This document shows positions 1 through 8,438 of a stretch of 64,000 bases of DNA, piece by piece. Position 1 is the stretch's first letter. Each line of letters starts with the position of its first letter. The position numbers and the translations under genes are program-made. Origin of the DNA: GCA-003244245 sp963712995 (GTDB taxonomy: Bacteria > Actinomycetota > Actinomycetes > Mycobacteriales > Pseudonocardiaceae); the NCBI GenBank assembly GCA_963712995.1, contig CAVQKH010000001.1, forward strand, positions 84,511 to 148,510. The letters run 5' to 3'. A model generated the notes under the pieces. It searched no databases and was not told the DNA's origin. It saw only the letters and a program-made list of their open reading frames with translations.

Positions 1-102
1 CATCCGCGCCACGATCGCCCGCGCCCGCTCATCGTCGCCGGCATCGGAGGCCGCCAGCGGCGGCAGCCCAGCGGCGTCAACGTCGACCTGATGCGGTGTC
101 AC
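1..102 (-). CDS. Partial unknown CDS, N-terminus only
   Basis: A 34-codon open frame starts at a GTG at 102 and runs off the left edge of the window on the minus strand. It reads VTPHQVDVDAAGL and continues through a stretch rich in Ala, Asp and Arg. It is divergent from the methyltransferase that starts at 187. Too little is present to assign a family, and it could be a chance open frame in GC-rich DNA. Confidence 0.3.
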   Translation of the reverse strand, partial: MTPHQVDVDAAGLPPLAASDAGDDERARAIVARM

Positions 103-186
103 GCGCGCCACCGTAGCCGATGATGAGCGCCCGCGACATCGATCACGACGTGAACGAGCCGAACCAGCTCGGTACCGTCGAGTGTC

Positions 187-954
187 GTGGACGACCAGCA
201 TGCCCGTCGCGCCCGCTCGTTCGGCGCGATAGCCACCTCCTACGCCCAGCACCGGCCGGACTACCCGGATCAGGCGGTGGCGTGGGCCCTGGAGTCGCTA
301 CCGAACGGCGCTACAGTCGTCGATCTGGCCGCCGGCACCGGAAAGCTCACCGAGGCGATGCTGCGGTGCGGGGTTCCCGCGGCTGCGGTGCTCGCCGTCG
401 AACCGGACGGCGCGATGCGCGCGGAACTCTCCCGCCGGCTACCCGAGATCGCCGTCCCGCCCGGGTCGGCGGAGCAGATCCCGGCCGACGACGAGACCGT
501 GGACGCGGTTCTCGTCGGGCAGGCGTTTCACTGGTTTGATCCCGACCGGGCCCTTGCGGAGATCGCCCGGGTACTGCGACCGGGTGGCGTGTTGGCCGCG
601 CTGGGCAACATCGAGGACGACTCCGTTGAGTGGGTGGCCGAGCTCACTGAGCAGATCCAGGCCAAGCGACCGGTCAGTAGCGTCAGACCCAGTTTCGCCG
701 ACGTACCCGAGCACCCGGCGTTCGGCGGGCAGCAGCAGCGTCGATTCCGCTGGCGGTGGCCGCGCACCATCGACTCGCTGATGGAGACCGTGTCAACTCA
801 TTCCTGGGCCCTGGTCAGCGAGCCGGCAGATCTGGCTGCCACGCTGGAGGCGATCCGCCGGTCCCTCGAACAGCATCCCACCACCCGTCATGGCACTTTC
901 GAGCTGCCGATGCAGACGCTGGTGCTGCGAACCACCCGCCGCGCGGTCAGGTGA
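187..954 (+). CDS. Class I SAM-dependent methyltransferase
   Basis: This 255-residue protein has the Rossmann methyltransferase signature VVDLAAGTGKLTEAML near residues 44-59 (motif I, SAM binding). An acidic VEPDGAM follows for the ribose, then AEQIPADDETVDAVLVGQAF and LRPGGVLAALG (motif IV/post-motif regions). It belongs to the Methyltransf_11/25-like group that acts on small molecules; the substrate cannot be told. The GTG start follows a purine-poor leader, so a start a few codons away is possible. The gene is convergent with coaX, and their 3' ends overlap by 8 bases. Confidence 0.85.
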   Translation: MDDQHARRARSFGAIATSYAQHRPDYPDQAVAWALESLPNGATVVDLAAGTGKLTEAMLRCGVPAAAVLAVEPDGAMRAELSRRLPEIAVPPGSAEQIPADDETVDAVLVGQAFHWFDPDRALAEIARVLRPGGVLAALGNIEDDSVEWVAELTEQIQAKRPVSSVRPSFADVPEHPAFGGQQQRRFRWRWPRTIDSLMETVSTHSWALVSEPADLAATLEAIRRSLEQHPTTRHGTFELPMQTLVLRTTRRAVR

Positions 955-1732
955 TGTTGCGTTCGTAGACCATGCGCAGGCCGCGCAGGGTCAGGTGGGG
1001 GGCGTGGTGGGTGATGGTCGCCGACTCGGCGATGAGCAGGGGGGCCAGGCCGCCGGTCGCGATCACCACCACCTCGCTCTCGGCGCCGGGGGCCAGTTCG
1101 GTGGCGATCCGGCGGACCAGACCGTCGACCTGGCCGGCGAAGCCGAACAGCAGACCGGACTGCAGGGCCTCCACAGTGCTCTTACCGATCACCGACCGGG
1201 GCCGGACCAGCTGGACCTTCACCAGTTGGGCGGCCCGGGTGGCGAGCGCGTCGATGGAGATCTCGACGCCGGGAGCCAGCGCCCCACCGAGGAACTCCCC
1301 GCGTGCGCTGATCACGTCGAAGTTGGTGGAGGTGCCGAAGTCCACCACGATCGCCGGGCCGCCGTAGAGGGTGTAGGCGGCCAGCGTGTTGACGATCCGA
1401 TCCGCACCCACCTCGCGGGGGTTGTCGCAGAGCAGCGGCACCCCGGTGCGCACCCCGGGCTCCACGATCACTCGGGGGAGCTGCGCCCAGTACCGGTCCA
1501 CCATCACCCGGAGTTCCCGCAGCACCGCGGGAACCGTGGACAGCGCGGCCACACCGGTGATCTTGCCGGCGTACTCACCGAGCAACCCACGGAAAGTCAG
1601 CGCCATCTCGTCGGCGGTCATCCTGGCGTCGGTGCGCATCCGCCAGTCGTGCAGTAACAGGGCCTCGGCGCTGGTGCCGTCGAAAAGCCCGAGAACGATG
1701 TTGGTATTGCCGATGTCAACGGTGAGCAGCAC
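947..1732 (-). CDS. coaX: Type III pantothenate kinase
   Basis: CoaX phosphorylates pantothenate, the first step of coenzyme A synthesis. The 261-residue protein opens with TVDIGNTNIVLGLFDG (phosphate-binding motif of the ASKHA fold). It has GADRIVN around residue 105, DFGTSTNFDVIS (catalytic Asp region) and GGALAPGVEISIDALATRAA, all standard for the type III enzyme, and the length is normal. It starts at a GTG 17 bases downstream of the panD stop. It therefore ends a pantothenate-to-CoA operon (DUF2520-panC-panD-coaX) that makes and then uses pantothenate. Confidence 0.95.
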   Translation of the reverse strand: MLLTVDIGNTNIVLGLFDGTSAEALLLHDWRMRTDARMTADEMALTFRGLLGEYAGKITGVAALSTVPAVLRELRVMVDRYWAQLPRVIVEPGVRTGVPLLCDNPREVGADRIVNTLAAYTLYGGPAIVVDFGTSTNFDVISARGEFLGGALAPGVEISIDALATRAAQLVKVQLVRPRSVIGKSTVEALQSGLLFGFAGQVDGLVRRIATELAPGAESEVVVIATGGLAPLLIAESATITHHAPHLTLRGLRMVYERNIT

Positions 1733-1749
1733 CCACTCACCTTCTCAGA

Positions 1750-2139
1750 TCACCCCAGGCGGGCCGGTACATGCGTCGGGTCGCTGCCCTGGTGCACGAT
1801 CCGGTTGTCGGCGTCGACGAACACCACCCGGGGCTGGTAGTGCCGTGATTCGGCCTCGTCCATCGTGCCGTAGGCGATGAGGATCACCAGATCCCCAGGT
1901 GCCACCAGGTGCGCGGCAGCACCGTTGATCCCGATCACCCCGCTGGACCGGGCACCGGGGATGACGTAGGTCTCCAACCGGGCCCCGTTGGTGACGTCCA
2001 CGATCGCGACCCGTTCACCGGCCAGCAGATCGGCGGCGTCCATCAGGTCCTCGTCAACGGTCACCGACCCCACATAGTTCAGATCGGACTGCGTGACAGT
2101 CGCCCGGTGAATCTTGGATTTCAGCATCGTCCGGAACAT
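1750..2139 (-). CDS. panD: Aspartate 1-decarboxylase (pyruvoyl enzyme)
   Basis: PanD makes beta-alanine from aspartate and supplies PanC. The proenzyme cleaves itself at a Gly-Ser bond to form a pyruvoyl cofactor. The sequence shows YVGSVTVDE, and numbering from the ATG at 2139 puts that Ser at position 25, the conserved site. This supports the ATG over the GTG one codon upstream (2142), which would form a GTGA overlap with the panC stop. The conserved NGAAAHLVAPGDLVILIAYG follows near residues 72-91. The mature enzyme has 129 residues, typical of actinobacteria. Confidence 0.95.
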   Translation of the reverse strand: MFRTMLKSKIHRATVTQSDLNYVGSVTVDEDLMDAADLLAGERVAIVDVTNGARLETYVIPGARSSGVIGINGAAAHLVAPGDLVILIAYGTMDEAESRHYQPRVVFVDADNRIVHQGSDPTHVPARLG

Positions 2140-3038
2140 CACAGGCCTCCTTGTCCGTCCCGGCCCGGTTGTTGGTCGCCGCCACCGTCAGCGAAACCCA
2201 GGTGCAGGCAGATGTTGTCGATCAATCGGGTATCCCCGACGGTGGCGGCGACCAACAGCCGAGCCGGGCCCCGACGCAGGGCTGGGCCGAGCTGGGGATC
2301 GCGCAACTCCAGGTAGTCCACCGCGACGGCGGGGTGCCCGGCCAGTACCTCGCGGGCCGCGGTGAGCACCGCGTCGCGACCGTGCTCCCCGGCCTGCGCC
2401 CCGGCCAGCAGCGCCGCCGGCAACGCGGTCGCCGCGGCGCGCTCCGCGACGTCGAGGTGGACGTTGCGGGAGGACAGCGCGAGCCCGTCCGCCGCACGCA
2501 CCGTGGGCACCCCAGCCACCTGCACGCCCATCCGCAGATCGGCCACTATCCGCTGGATGAGCACGAGCTGCTGGTAGTCCTTCTCGCCGAACAGCGCGCG
2601 CTGCGGCGCAACGATCCCGAACAGCTTGGCCACCACGGTGAGCACCCCGACGAAGTGACCCGGCCGGCTGGCGCCCTCCAGCTGCGCGCCCAGCGGCCCG
2701 GGGTGCACGGTGGTATCGGATCCGGGCGGGTACATCGCCTCGACGGTGGGCGCGAACACCAGCTCCACGCCTTCCTCGTCGCAGATGGCCAGGTCGGCGT
2801 CGAGCCGGCGAGGGTAGCGGTCGAGGTCGGCGCGGACATCGAACTGCAGCGGATTGACGAAGATCGACACGACGGTGCTCGCGTCCGGGACGGCCCGGGC
2901 GGCTCGGATCAACGCACGGTGACCGTCGTGCAACGCTCCCATCGTCGGGACCAGCACCACCGAGCGGCCGTTGTGGCGCAGCGAGCGGGTCACGGCAGAG
3001 AGTGCGGCGGGGTCGGCGTGCACGGCCAGGCTGGTCAC
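2139..3038 (-). CDS. panC: Pantoate--beta-alanine ligase
   Basis: PanC condenses pantoate with beta-alanine using ATP. The 299-residue sequence has VPTMGALHDGHRALI (HIGH-type nucleotide motif), VVSIFVNPLQFD (pantoate binding), FGEKDYQQLVLIQRIVADL and the KMSKS-like loop GLALSSRNVHL. The start at 3038 overlaps the stop of the DUF2520 gene in a GTGA arrangement, and its stop overlaps panD, so the genes are translationally coupled. The last 25 residues are glycine-rich and look unconserved. Confidence 0.95.
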   Translation of the reverse strand: MTSLAVHADPAALSAVTRSLRHNGRSVVLVPTMGALHDGHRALIRAARAVPDASTVVSIFVNPLQFDVRADLDRYPRRLDADLAICDEEGVELVFAPTVEAMYPPGSDTTVHPGPLGAQLEGASRPGHFVGVLTVVAKLFGIVAPQRALFGEKDYQQLVLIQRIVADLRMGVQVAGVPTVRAADGLALSSRNVHLDVAERAAATALPAALLAGAQAGEHGRDAVLTAAREVLAGHPAVAVDYLELRDPQLGPALRRGPARLLVAATVGDTRLIDNICLHLGFADGGGDQQPGRDGQGGL

Positions 3039-3961
3039 GGTAACCCCTGCAGGGTCTGCCGGATCCGGGTGGCGGCCGCCGGCGCCAGCAGCCCGGCCGC
3101 CTCGGCCCGGTCGGCGGTCCGGACTGCCTGCGTGCGGTACGGATCGAGCAGCTCCGGAGCGGACTCGGCGAGCACCTTCAGGTGCAACCGGACGGTGTCC
3201 AGGTCGCCGCGGGCCACCGGTCCGGTCAGCGCGCGGTCGCCGTGGCGCAGCGTGTTGTCCAGTGCCGCCTCCAGCAGCGGCGCCAGCAACCGCTGCGCTC
3301 CCACCACACCGGCCTGCTCCAGGGTGTCCACCGCGTCGCGCACCAGGGTGGCCAGATGGTTGGCGCCGTGCGCCAGAGCCGCGTGATAGAGCGGCCGGGC
3401 CTGCGGCGGAACCCGCACCGGCTCCGCACCCATCTCCAGGACCAGCGCCTCCCCGACGCTCCAGCCGGTCTCGTCGGCAACGGTGACCCCCACGCAGGCC
3501 GCCGCCAGCCGGGCGCCGTCCTCCGCACGCCCGGTGAAGGTCATCGCGGGATGCAGCGCGAGCGGCAGGACACCGAGGGCGCTGGCCGGCGCCAGCACGT
3601 CCACCCCCCGGGCACCGCTGGTGTGCACCACGATCTGACCGGCCCGGAACGCGCCGGTGGCGGCAAGCCCGGCGACCAGGTCCGCCAACACGTCATCGGG
3701 GACGGCGAGCAGCACCAGATCCGAGCGCCGCACCACCTCATCGGGCGGCAGCACCGGCACGTCGGGCAGCAGCTCCGCGGCGCGGCGCACCGATGCCCGG
3801 GACACCGCGCTCACCCCGACCACCACGTGCCCGGCGCCGGCCAGGGCGGCGCCGAGCACCGACCCCACCCGGCCTGCGGAGACCACGCCCACAGCCAACC
3901 GCGCTGGGCGGGCGACCACACCACCGCGCGCAGCCGCACCCGACCGCGGCATCGTCGCCAT
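3035..3961 (-). CDS. Rossmann-like and DUF2520 protein
   Basis: This 308-residue NAD(P)-binding protein has a dinucleotide fold near the N-terminus (VGVVSAGRVGSVLGAALAGA, residues about 24-43). A second conserved block is VLLAVPDDVLADLVAGLA, and VVHTSGARGVDVL is followed by LPLALHPAMTFTG, typical of the DUF2520 family. In actinobacteria the family lies immediately upstream of panC, and a ketopantoate-reductase-like role in pantothenate synthesis is often suggested for it. That role is an inference from context. The first 20 residues are Arg/Ala-rich and the true start may lie at an internal GTG. Confidence 0.85.
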   Translation of the reverse strand: MATMPRSGAAARGGVVARPARLAVGVVSAGRVGSVLGAALAGAGHVVVGVSAVSRASVRRAAELLPDVPVLPPDEVVRRSDLVLLAVPDDVLADLVAGLAATGAFRAGQIVVHTSGARGVDVLAPASALGVLPLALHPAMTFTGRAEDGARLAAACVGVTVADETGWSVGEALVLEMGAEPVRVPPQARPLYHAALAHGANHLATLVRDAVDTLEQAGVVGAQRLLAPLLEAALDNTLRHGDRALTGPVARGDLDTVRLHLKVLAESAPELLDPYRTQAVRTADRAEAAGLLAPAAATRIRQTLQGLP

Positions 3962-4066
3962 CGCCGTCCTCCAGATGTTCCAGTCCCACGCTGGCCGCAG
4001 GTACCGGACTGCCGCAGGTTAACCCCACCGGCGCCGCCGGCACCCCCTTCAGGTGAGCAGCTTCAC

Positions 4067-4150
4067 TGCCGCCTTCACCCCGCCGCCTTCACCCCGCCGC
4101 ATTCACCCCGCCGCCTTCACCCCGCCGCATTCACCCCCGACGCATTACCC
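4067..4150. repeat. 14-bp tandem repeat (minisatellite)
   Basis: Five to six head-to-tail copies of a 14-base unit alternate between GCCGCCTTCACCCC and GCCGCATTCACCCC, with a degenerate last copy. They fill the gap between the DUF2520 gene and PrsW and run into the last codons of the PrsW gene, encoding part of its Arg-rich C-terminus. Confidence 0.85.
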
Positions 4151-5341
4151 CCGCCGCCGGTGCCGCGGTGCGCTCACCGCCCGGTCCCGGGCCGCGATGA
4201 CCTCAGCCAAGGCCTCGTGGTGCCACCGGGTGGTGTCCGGGCTGGCCGTGCCGCGCTGCACCCGGTCGGAGAGGAACGCCAGCTCGGAGACCGCGTTCTG
4301 GTAGTCGCGCACCGCGCCGGCGGCACCGTCCCCGGATCGCCGGCGTACCTCGGAGCGCCAACCCCGCCGGCCGATCTGGCTGGCCAGCAATGGGACCTCG
4401 CTGGGCGCGATCCATCCCGCACTCGCGAACCCCGGTAACGCGGCGGTGACCATCCGCTGTTCCCGGCGGCGCAGCCACACCACCAGCGCGATCAGGGCGC
4501 CGAACAGCGGAACCATGATCATTCCGTAGACGGTGGGCAGGTAGCCCAGACCCGCGGAGGCATTCCACACCGCGTGCAGCCCGACCGCTCCGAGATAACC
4601 CGCGACGAGATAACCGGCGGGGTGGCGCAACACCTGGCCGGCCGGATTGCGTCGGCGGGCCACCAGACCCACCGCGATCCCGGTGATAGCGGTGAACACC
4701 GGGTGCGCGAACGGTGCGAGCACGCCGCGCATCAGCAAGACGAGGGCCACGCTGCCGCCGCTGGCGAGAGCGCCGTCGAGGGCGAAGGCCCGCCCGAAGT
4801 AGAGGACGTTCTCGGTGAACGCGAAGCCGGCGGCGACCAGACCCGCGTACACGATCCCGTCCACCACCCCGTCGAACTCACGGCGCCGTAGCCACAGCAA
4901 CCCGACCAGGAACGCGCCCTTGAAGGCCTCTTCGGCAACCGGGGCAGAGATCACCGCTGAGACCAGCTCGCCACCGCCGGAGCCGAGCAGCCGCTCCCCG
5001 AGTACCGCCGCCGTGTCGTTGACGATCGCCGCGCCGAGCACCGCTATCCCCGCACCCCACAGGAACGCCGCGATCAGCAACTGCGAAGGTTCTGGCTCCC
5101 AGCGATCCACCCACAGGAACGTGGCGACCACCGGCAGCACCGGCAGCACCGCCGCCATCGTGCCGACCAGCACCGCAGCGCTCCCGACGCTGACACTGAT
5201 CAGACCGAGCGCGACAAGAACCGGGACGGCCAACGCGACCAGCCGCAGCACCGAGAGCAGCTCACGTCGGCGCTGCGCGGCGGTCCCCGGCGCAGCCGGT
5301 CCAAACCCGGTCACGGCGCGCACCTTATACACCTCAGGCAT
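4145..5341 (-). CDS. PrsW family intramembrane metalloprotease
   Basis: A 398-residue multi-pass membrane protein. It carries the family motifs in order: FLWVDRWEPEP, then SAPVAEEAFKG (the EExxK-type catalytic block, about residue 135), then AFTENVLYFG (FxxxEN), then a His in VGLHAVWNASAGLG (HxxWN). PrsW enzymes cleave membrane proteins such as anti-sigma factors within the bilayer; the substrate here is unknown. About eight hydrophobic segments are visible, followed by a soluble tail of about 100 residues. It sits in the minus-strand block between DUF6779 and DUF2520. Confidence 0.85.
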   Translation of the reverse strand: MPEVYKVRAVTGFGPAAPGTAAQRRRELLSVLRLVALAVPVLVALGLISVSVGSAAVLVGTMAAVLPVLPVVATFLWVDRWEPEPSQLLIAAFLWGAGIAVLGAAIVNDTAAVLGERLLGSGGGELVSAVISAPVAEEAFKGAFLVGLLWLRRREFDGVVDGIVYAGLVAAGFAFTENVLYFGRAFALDGALASGGSVALVLLMRGVLAPFAHPVFTAITGIAVGLVARRRNPAGQVLRHPAGYLVAGYLGAVGLHAVWNASAGLGYLPTVYGMIMVPLFGALIALVVWLRRREQRMVTAALPGFASAGWIAPSEVPLLASQIGRRGWRSEVRRRSGDGAAGAVRDYQNAVSELAFLSDRVQRGTASPDTTRWHHEALAEVIAARDRAVSAPRHRRRG

Positions 5342-5358
5342 CCGCGCGCAGCCTGCGC

Positions 5359-6039
5359 TCAGGCAGTTGTTGCCGCGTCGTCCTGGCGGTTGCGCCGGAG
5401 ATAGGACGCGGTGGTCGCCCCGTGGGCGGCGATCAGGTCCTCCACCGTCCGTTGTGACTGCTCTACCCGCCAGGCGGGCGCACCGTGCCTGCCCTGCCTG
5501 CGGGCGGTTCCGGTGTCCACCGTGGGCAAGGCCAGCGGCCCGGTCGAGGGCTGCGGGTCAGGACCGAAGCGGGATGCGGAATCGGTGTGGCCACGCCCGA
5601 CCGGAAGGGCCGGGACCGCGGGACGGCTGTCCCCGAGCAGCTCCAGATTCGCCCGCATCGCAGCGATCTCCGCGCGTAATTCCACGATCTCGCGGCGCTG
5701 CGAGCACTCGGCCTGCTCGCGCAGCTCACGTTCCACGGTCAGGGTGTGTTCGCGTCTGGCGCTGACTTCGCGCTCCAACTCAAGCTGGTAGGTCGAGCGC
5801 AGGTGATCGACGTGGTCGGCGCACGAGCGGGCCTCCCGGCGGCACTGCGCCGCGGCGAAGGCGCCAAGCAATGCCGCCCACAGTGCGGCGAGCAGGCCCA
5901 GCCTCAGCAGCCGGGGATCCTGGACTCCGAGGGCCAGCACGGCGGCGGCCGCAGCCGCCATGACGGCGCTGCTGCATATCAGGATCCGGCAGCTCCCGCG
6001 CCACAACGGGTACACGGGGGTCACGGACATGGCGGACAC
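5359..6039 (-). CDS. Membrane-anchored coiled-coil protein (DUF6779-like)
   Basis: A 226-residue protein with two adjacent hydrophobic segments (about residues 18-65). Then comes a charged heptad-like region (LELEREVSARREHTLTVERE and on) that should form a coiled coil. A Pro/Ser linker follows, and a conserved C-terminal patch reads VEDLIAAHGATTASYLRRN. The layout and position next to PrsW match actinobacterial proteins annotated DUF6779; I am only moderately sure of that name. The function is unknown, and a membrane scaffold is possible. Confidence 0.7.
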   Translation of the reverse strand: MSAMSVTPVYPLWRGSCRILICSSAVMAAAAAAVLALGVQDPRLLRLGLLAALWAALLGAFAAAQCRREARSCADHVDHLRSTYQLELEREVSARREHTLTVERELREQAECSQRREIVELRAEIAAMRANLELLGDSRPAVPALPVGRGHTDSASRFGPDPQPSTGPLALPTVDTGTARRQGRHGAPAWRVEQSQRTVEDLIAAHGATTASYLRRNRQDDAATTA

Positions 6040-6111
6040 CGTACCCGCTCCCGGATCAGAAGTGGACCTTGGTGTGGTGACAGGCAGCCATCCTGCGATG
6101 ACAGGGAAGGA

Positions 6112-6588
6112 TCATGACCCGTCCGTATCATCAGGACCGTCCGCATCATCAGGACCGTCCGGAGTTCGGCAGCAATACTCCAGCCACAGCGCAGCCGCCA
6201 CCAGCGCCGCTGCGCAGAACGCTCCGATCGACGCGGTGACGGTGTCCGAAGCGGCCGAGACCAGTTCAGACCGCAGCGGAAGCACGTAGCCGAGCACACC
6301 CAGCCAGGCGCCGCCGGTGATGGCGCCGGCCAGCGAGGACGCCTTGGCCAGCACAACGGCCTTCACCGCGGTGAGCGCCTGCACCGGCCGGCTTCCCGGA
6401 CGCTGCTGGATCCGCGCCCGCAACGTGTTGCCCAGCACCACCTCGGCGGCCGCGAAGGCGAGCAGCGTGGTACCGGCCAGCTGCGGAAACGTGGGCAGAT
6501 CACCGTAGGACAATTGCAGCAACAGGTTCACCAGCACGCCCGCGATGGCGGCGGCGACGGCCAGATCCCGCGCTCGGGTGAAGGTCAC
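6112..6588 (-). CDS. DUF3180 membrane protein
   Basis: A 158-residue protein with four hydrophobic segments, ending in an acidic DGPDDADGPDDTDGS tail. The GTG start at 6588 overlaps the folK stop (GTGA), which is why it is preferred over a GTG eight codons upstream. DUF3180 proteins lie directly downstream of folK across actinobacteria, and the context matches. No function is known. The tail is encoded by an imperfect 15-18 base repeat (6119-6165). Confidence 0.8.
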   Translation of the reverse strand: MTFTRARDLAVAAAIAGVLVNLLLQLSYGDLPTFPQLAGTTLLAFAAAEVVLGNTLRARIQQRPGSRPVQALTAVKAVVLAKASSLAGAITGGAWLGVLGYVLPLRSELVSAASDTVTASIGAFCAAALVAAALWLEYCCRTPDGPDDADGPDDTDGS

Positions 6589-7100
6589 CGCGACCCCAGC
6601 GTCGGATCCCACAATGTCAGCTCATCCCGCCGCCGCACACTGCGCCTGTCCGCGATCGGCAGCGCGGCGACCAGGCCGGCCACCGGGCCATGACCGGGGA
6701 GCACCGCCTCCGGCGCGACCTCCAGCCAGGGCACCAGCACGAAGGCGCGCTGGTGGGCGCGGGGATGGGGCAGGGTCAGCCGCGGGTCGTCCCAGCGGGT
6801 CTGCTCCACGTCGATCACATCGACGTCCAGGGTGCGCGGGCCCCACCGGATGGTGCGACTGCGCTGCGCGGCTGCTTCACACCGCTGCCCGCGGCGGAGC
6901 CACTCCCACCCGTCGGCTGCTGGATCGTCGACCAGCACGACGGCGTTGAGGAACCCTTCCTGCACCACACCCCCCCACGGCACCGTCGAGTACACCCCCG
7001 ACACCCCTTGCACGACACCCCCCAACTCCCGGACACACCCCCGCAAGTACCCCAACCGATCCCCCACGTTCGACCCGATCGACAACACCGCCGCACTCAC
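6585..7100 (-). CDS. folK: HPPK, 6-hydroxymethyl-dihydropterin pyrophosphokinase
   Basis: FolK transfers pyrophosphate from ATP to the pterin made by FolB. The 171-residue sequence has SIGSNVGDRLGYL at the N-terminus, YSTVPWGGVVQEGFLNAVV (pterin-binding loop), RWGPRTLDVDVI (the conserved RxxxRTLDxD Mg/ATP motif) and LPHPRAHQRAFVLVPW. It follows folB after an 85-base gap that holds a tandem repeat, unlike the tight overlaps elsewhere in the fol cluster. Confidence 0.95.
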   Translation of the reverse strand: MSAAVLSIGSNVGDRLGYLRGCVRELGGVVQGVSGVYSTVPWGGVVQEGFLNAVVLVDDPAADGWEWLRRGQRCEAAAQRSRTIRWGPRTLDVDVIDVEQTRWDDPRLTLPHPRAHQRAFVLVPWLEVAPEAVLPGHGPVAGLVAALPIADRRSVRRRDELTLWDPTLGSR

Positions 7101-7111
7101 ACCTCACCGCA

Positions 7112-7188
7112 CCCGATTACTGCAGTCTGTCCCCAGAACGCGGTCACGGGGTGCCCGATTACTGCAGTCTGTCCCCAGAACGCGGTCA
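7112..7188. repeat. Two direct 35-bp repeats, period 42 bp, between folB and folK
   Basis: The 35 bases starting CCCGATTACTGCAGTC at 7112 recur exactly at 7154. Each copy contains the palindrome ACTGCAGT. The second copy covers the folB stop codon (7186-7188). The repeats account for most of the unusually long folB-folK gap. Confidence 0.9.
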
Positions 7189-7557
7189 TGAACGGGAGCG
7201 GTGGGTGGTTACGGAGACATCCGTGAAACGGTGGGGTAGGGGGGCGGTGGGTTTGTGGATGGTGATCTCGACGGCGTGCACGCGCTGGTCGGTGAGCACA
7301 TCGGTGGCGATCCGCGCGGCCACCGTCTCGATCAGGTTGCAGGGCTCCCCACTGACGATGCGGGCGGCCCGCTCGGCCAGCGCGGCGTAGTCCAGCGTCG
7401 CGGACAGCTCGTCAATGGCCGCAGCCGGACCCAGATCCAGCCAGACCGTCGCGTCGACGACGAACTCCTGCCCGGCCACCCGCTCGTGCTCGTGCACCCC
7501 GTGCCGGCCCCGCACCCGCAACCCGGTGAGAGTGATCCGGTCCCCGCCGCCGCTCAC
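7186..7557 (-). CDS. folB: Dihydroneopterin aldolase
   Basis: FolB converts dihydroneopterin to 6-hydroxymethyl-dihydropterin. The 123-residue protein has GRHGVHEHERVAGQEFVVD (substrate-binding region with the conserved Glu after GVHEHE), DYAALAERAARIVSGEPCNL and LIETVAARIA, as expected. The GTG start at 7557 overlaps the folP stop (GTGA), so translation is coupled. The C-terminus HKPTAPLPHRF is the conserved family end. Confidence 0.95.
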   Translation of the reverse strand: MSGGGDRITLTGLRVRGRHGVHEHERVAGQEFVVDATVWLDLGPAAAIDELSATLDYAALAERAARIVSGEPCNLIETVAARIATDVLTDQRVHAVEITIHKPTAPLPHRFTDVSVTTHRSRS

Positions 7558-8438
7558 CGCGCGCCTCCACCCCAGCGCGCGGGTTTGGCGGCACCGAGCC
7601 GCCACGCTGCGGCGACGGCGGTGGCGTCGCGCGAGGCGGTCACGTCGTGCACCCTGACCCCCCACGCGCCCGCCGCTGCCGCCAGCGCGGATACCGCGGC
7701 GGTGGCGGTGTCCCGGCCATCACAGCGGCGTGGCACCCCGCCAGCGTCGTCGCTGCCGGCGAGCAGCGTACCCAGGAACCGCTTGCGGGACGCCCCGACA
7801 AGCACCGGGAGCCCCAACTCGGTCAGCACGTCGAGGTGGCCCAGCAGCGCCCAGTTGTGCGCTGCGGTCTTGGCGAAGCCCAGCCCGGGATCCAGCACCA
7901 GAGCACCGGGATCCACTCCGGCGAGCACCGCGGCGTCCACCCTGGCCACCAGCTCGGCGCGCACCTCGGCCACCACGTCCTGGTAGCCGGCCAGCGTCTG
8001 CATCATCTCGCTGGGTCCCCGCCAGTGCATGAGAACCCACGGGACCCGGCAACGGGCGATCGTCACGGCCATCGCCGGATCGGCCAGCCCGCCCGACACG
8101 TCGTTGACCATCACCGCACCTGCCTCCAGAGCCGCCTCGGCGACCGCCGCGCGGGTGGTGTCCACACTGCACGGCACGCCGCTGGCGGCCAGCTCACGCA
8201 GGACCGGCACCACCCGGGCGATCTCGGTGGCCGCATCGACGCGACTGGCCCCCGGGCGGGTGGACTCGCCTCCGACATCGACCAGGTCGGCTCCCTGTGC
8301 CCGCAGCGCCAGGCCATGGGCGACCGCGTCATCGCGGTCCAGGTAGCGCCCACCGTCACTGAACGAGTCCGGGGTGACGTTGATGATGCCCATCACCACG
8401 CAACGGCCGGGATCGGGAATCGCGGGGTGCACGCTCAC
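7554..8438 (-). CDS. folP: Dihydropteroate synthase
   Basis: FolP joins p-aminobenzoate to the pterin pyrophosphate from FolK and is the sulfonamide target. The 294-residue sequence has MGIINVTPDSFSDGG near residue 15 (pyrophosphate loop), GGESTRPGA (loop 2), VNDVSGG, VLDPGLGFAKT and LVGASRKRFLG, all diagnostic of a TIM-barrel DHPS. The GTG start at 8438 overlaps the folE stop. The fold is complete with no visible resistance-type change that I can judge by eye. Confidence 0.95.
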   Translation of the reverse strand: MSVHPAIPDPGRCVVMGIINVTPDSFSDGGRYLDRDDAVAHGLALRAQGADLVDVGGESTRPGASRVDAATEIARVVPVLRELAASGVPCSVDTTRAAVAEAALEAGAVMVNDVSGGLADPAMAVTIARCRVPWVLMHWRGPSEMMQTLAGYQDVVAEVRAELVARVDAAVLAGVDPGALVLDPGLGFAKTAAHNWALLGHLDVLTELGLPVLVGASRKRFLGTLLAGSDDAGGVPRRCDGRDTATAAVSALAAAAGAWGVRVHDVTASRDATAVAAAWRLGAAKPARWGGGAR

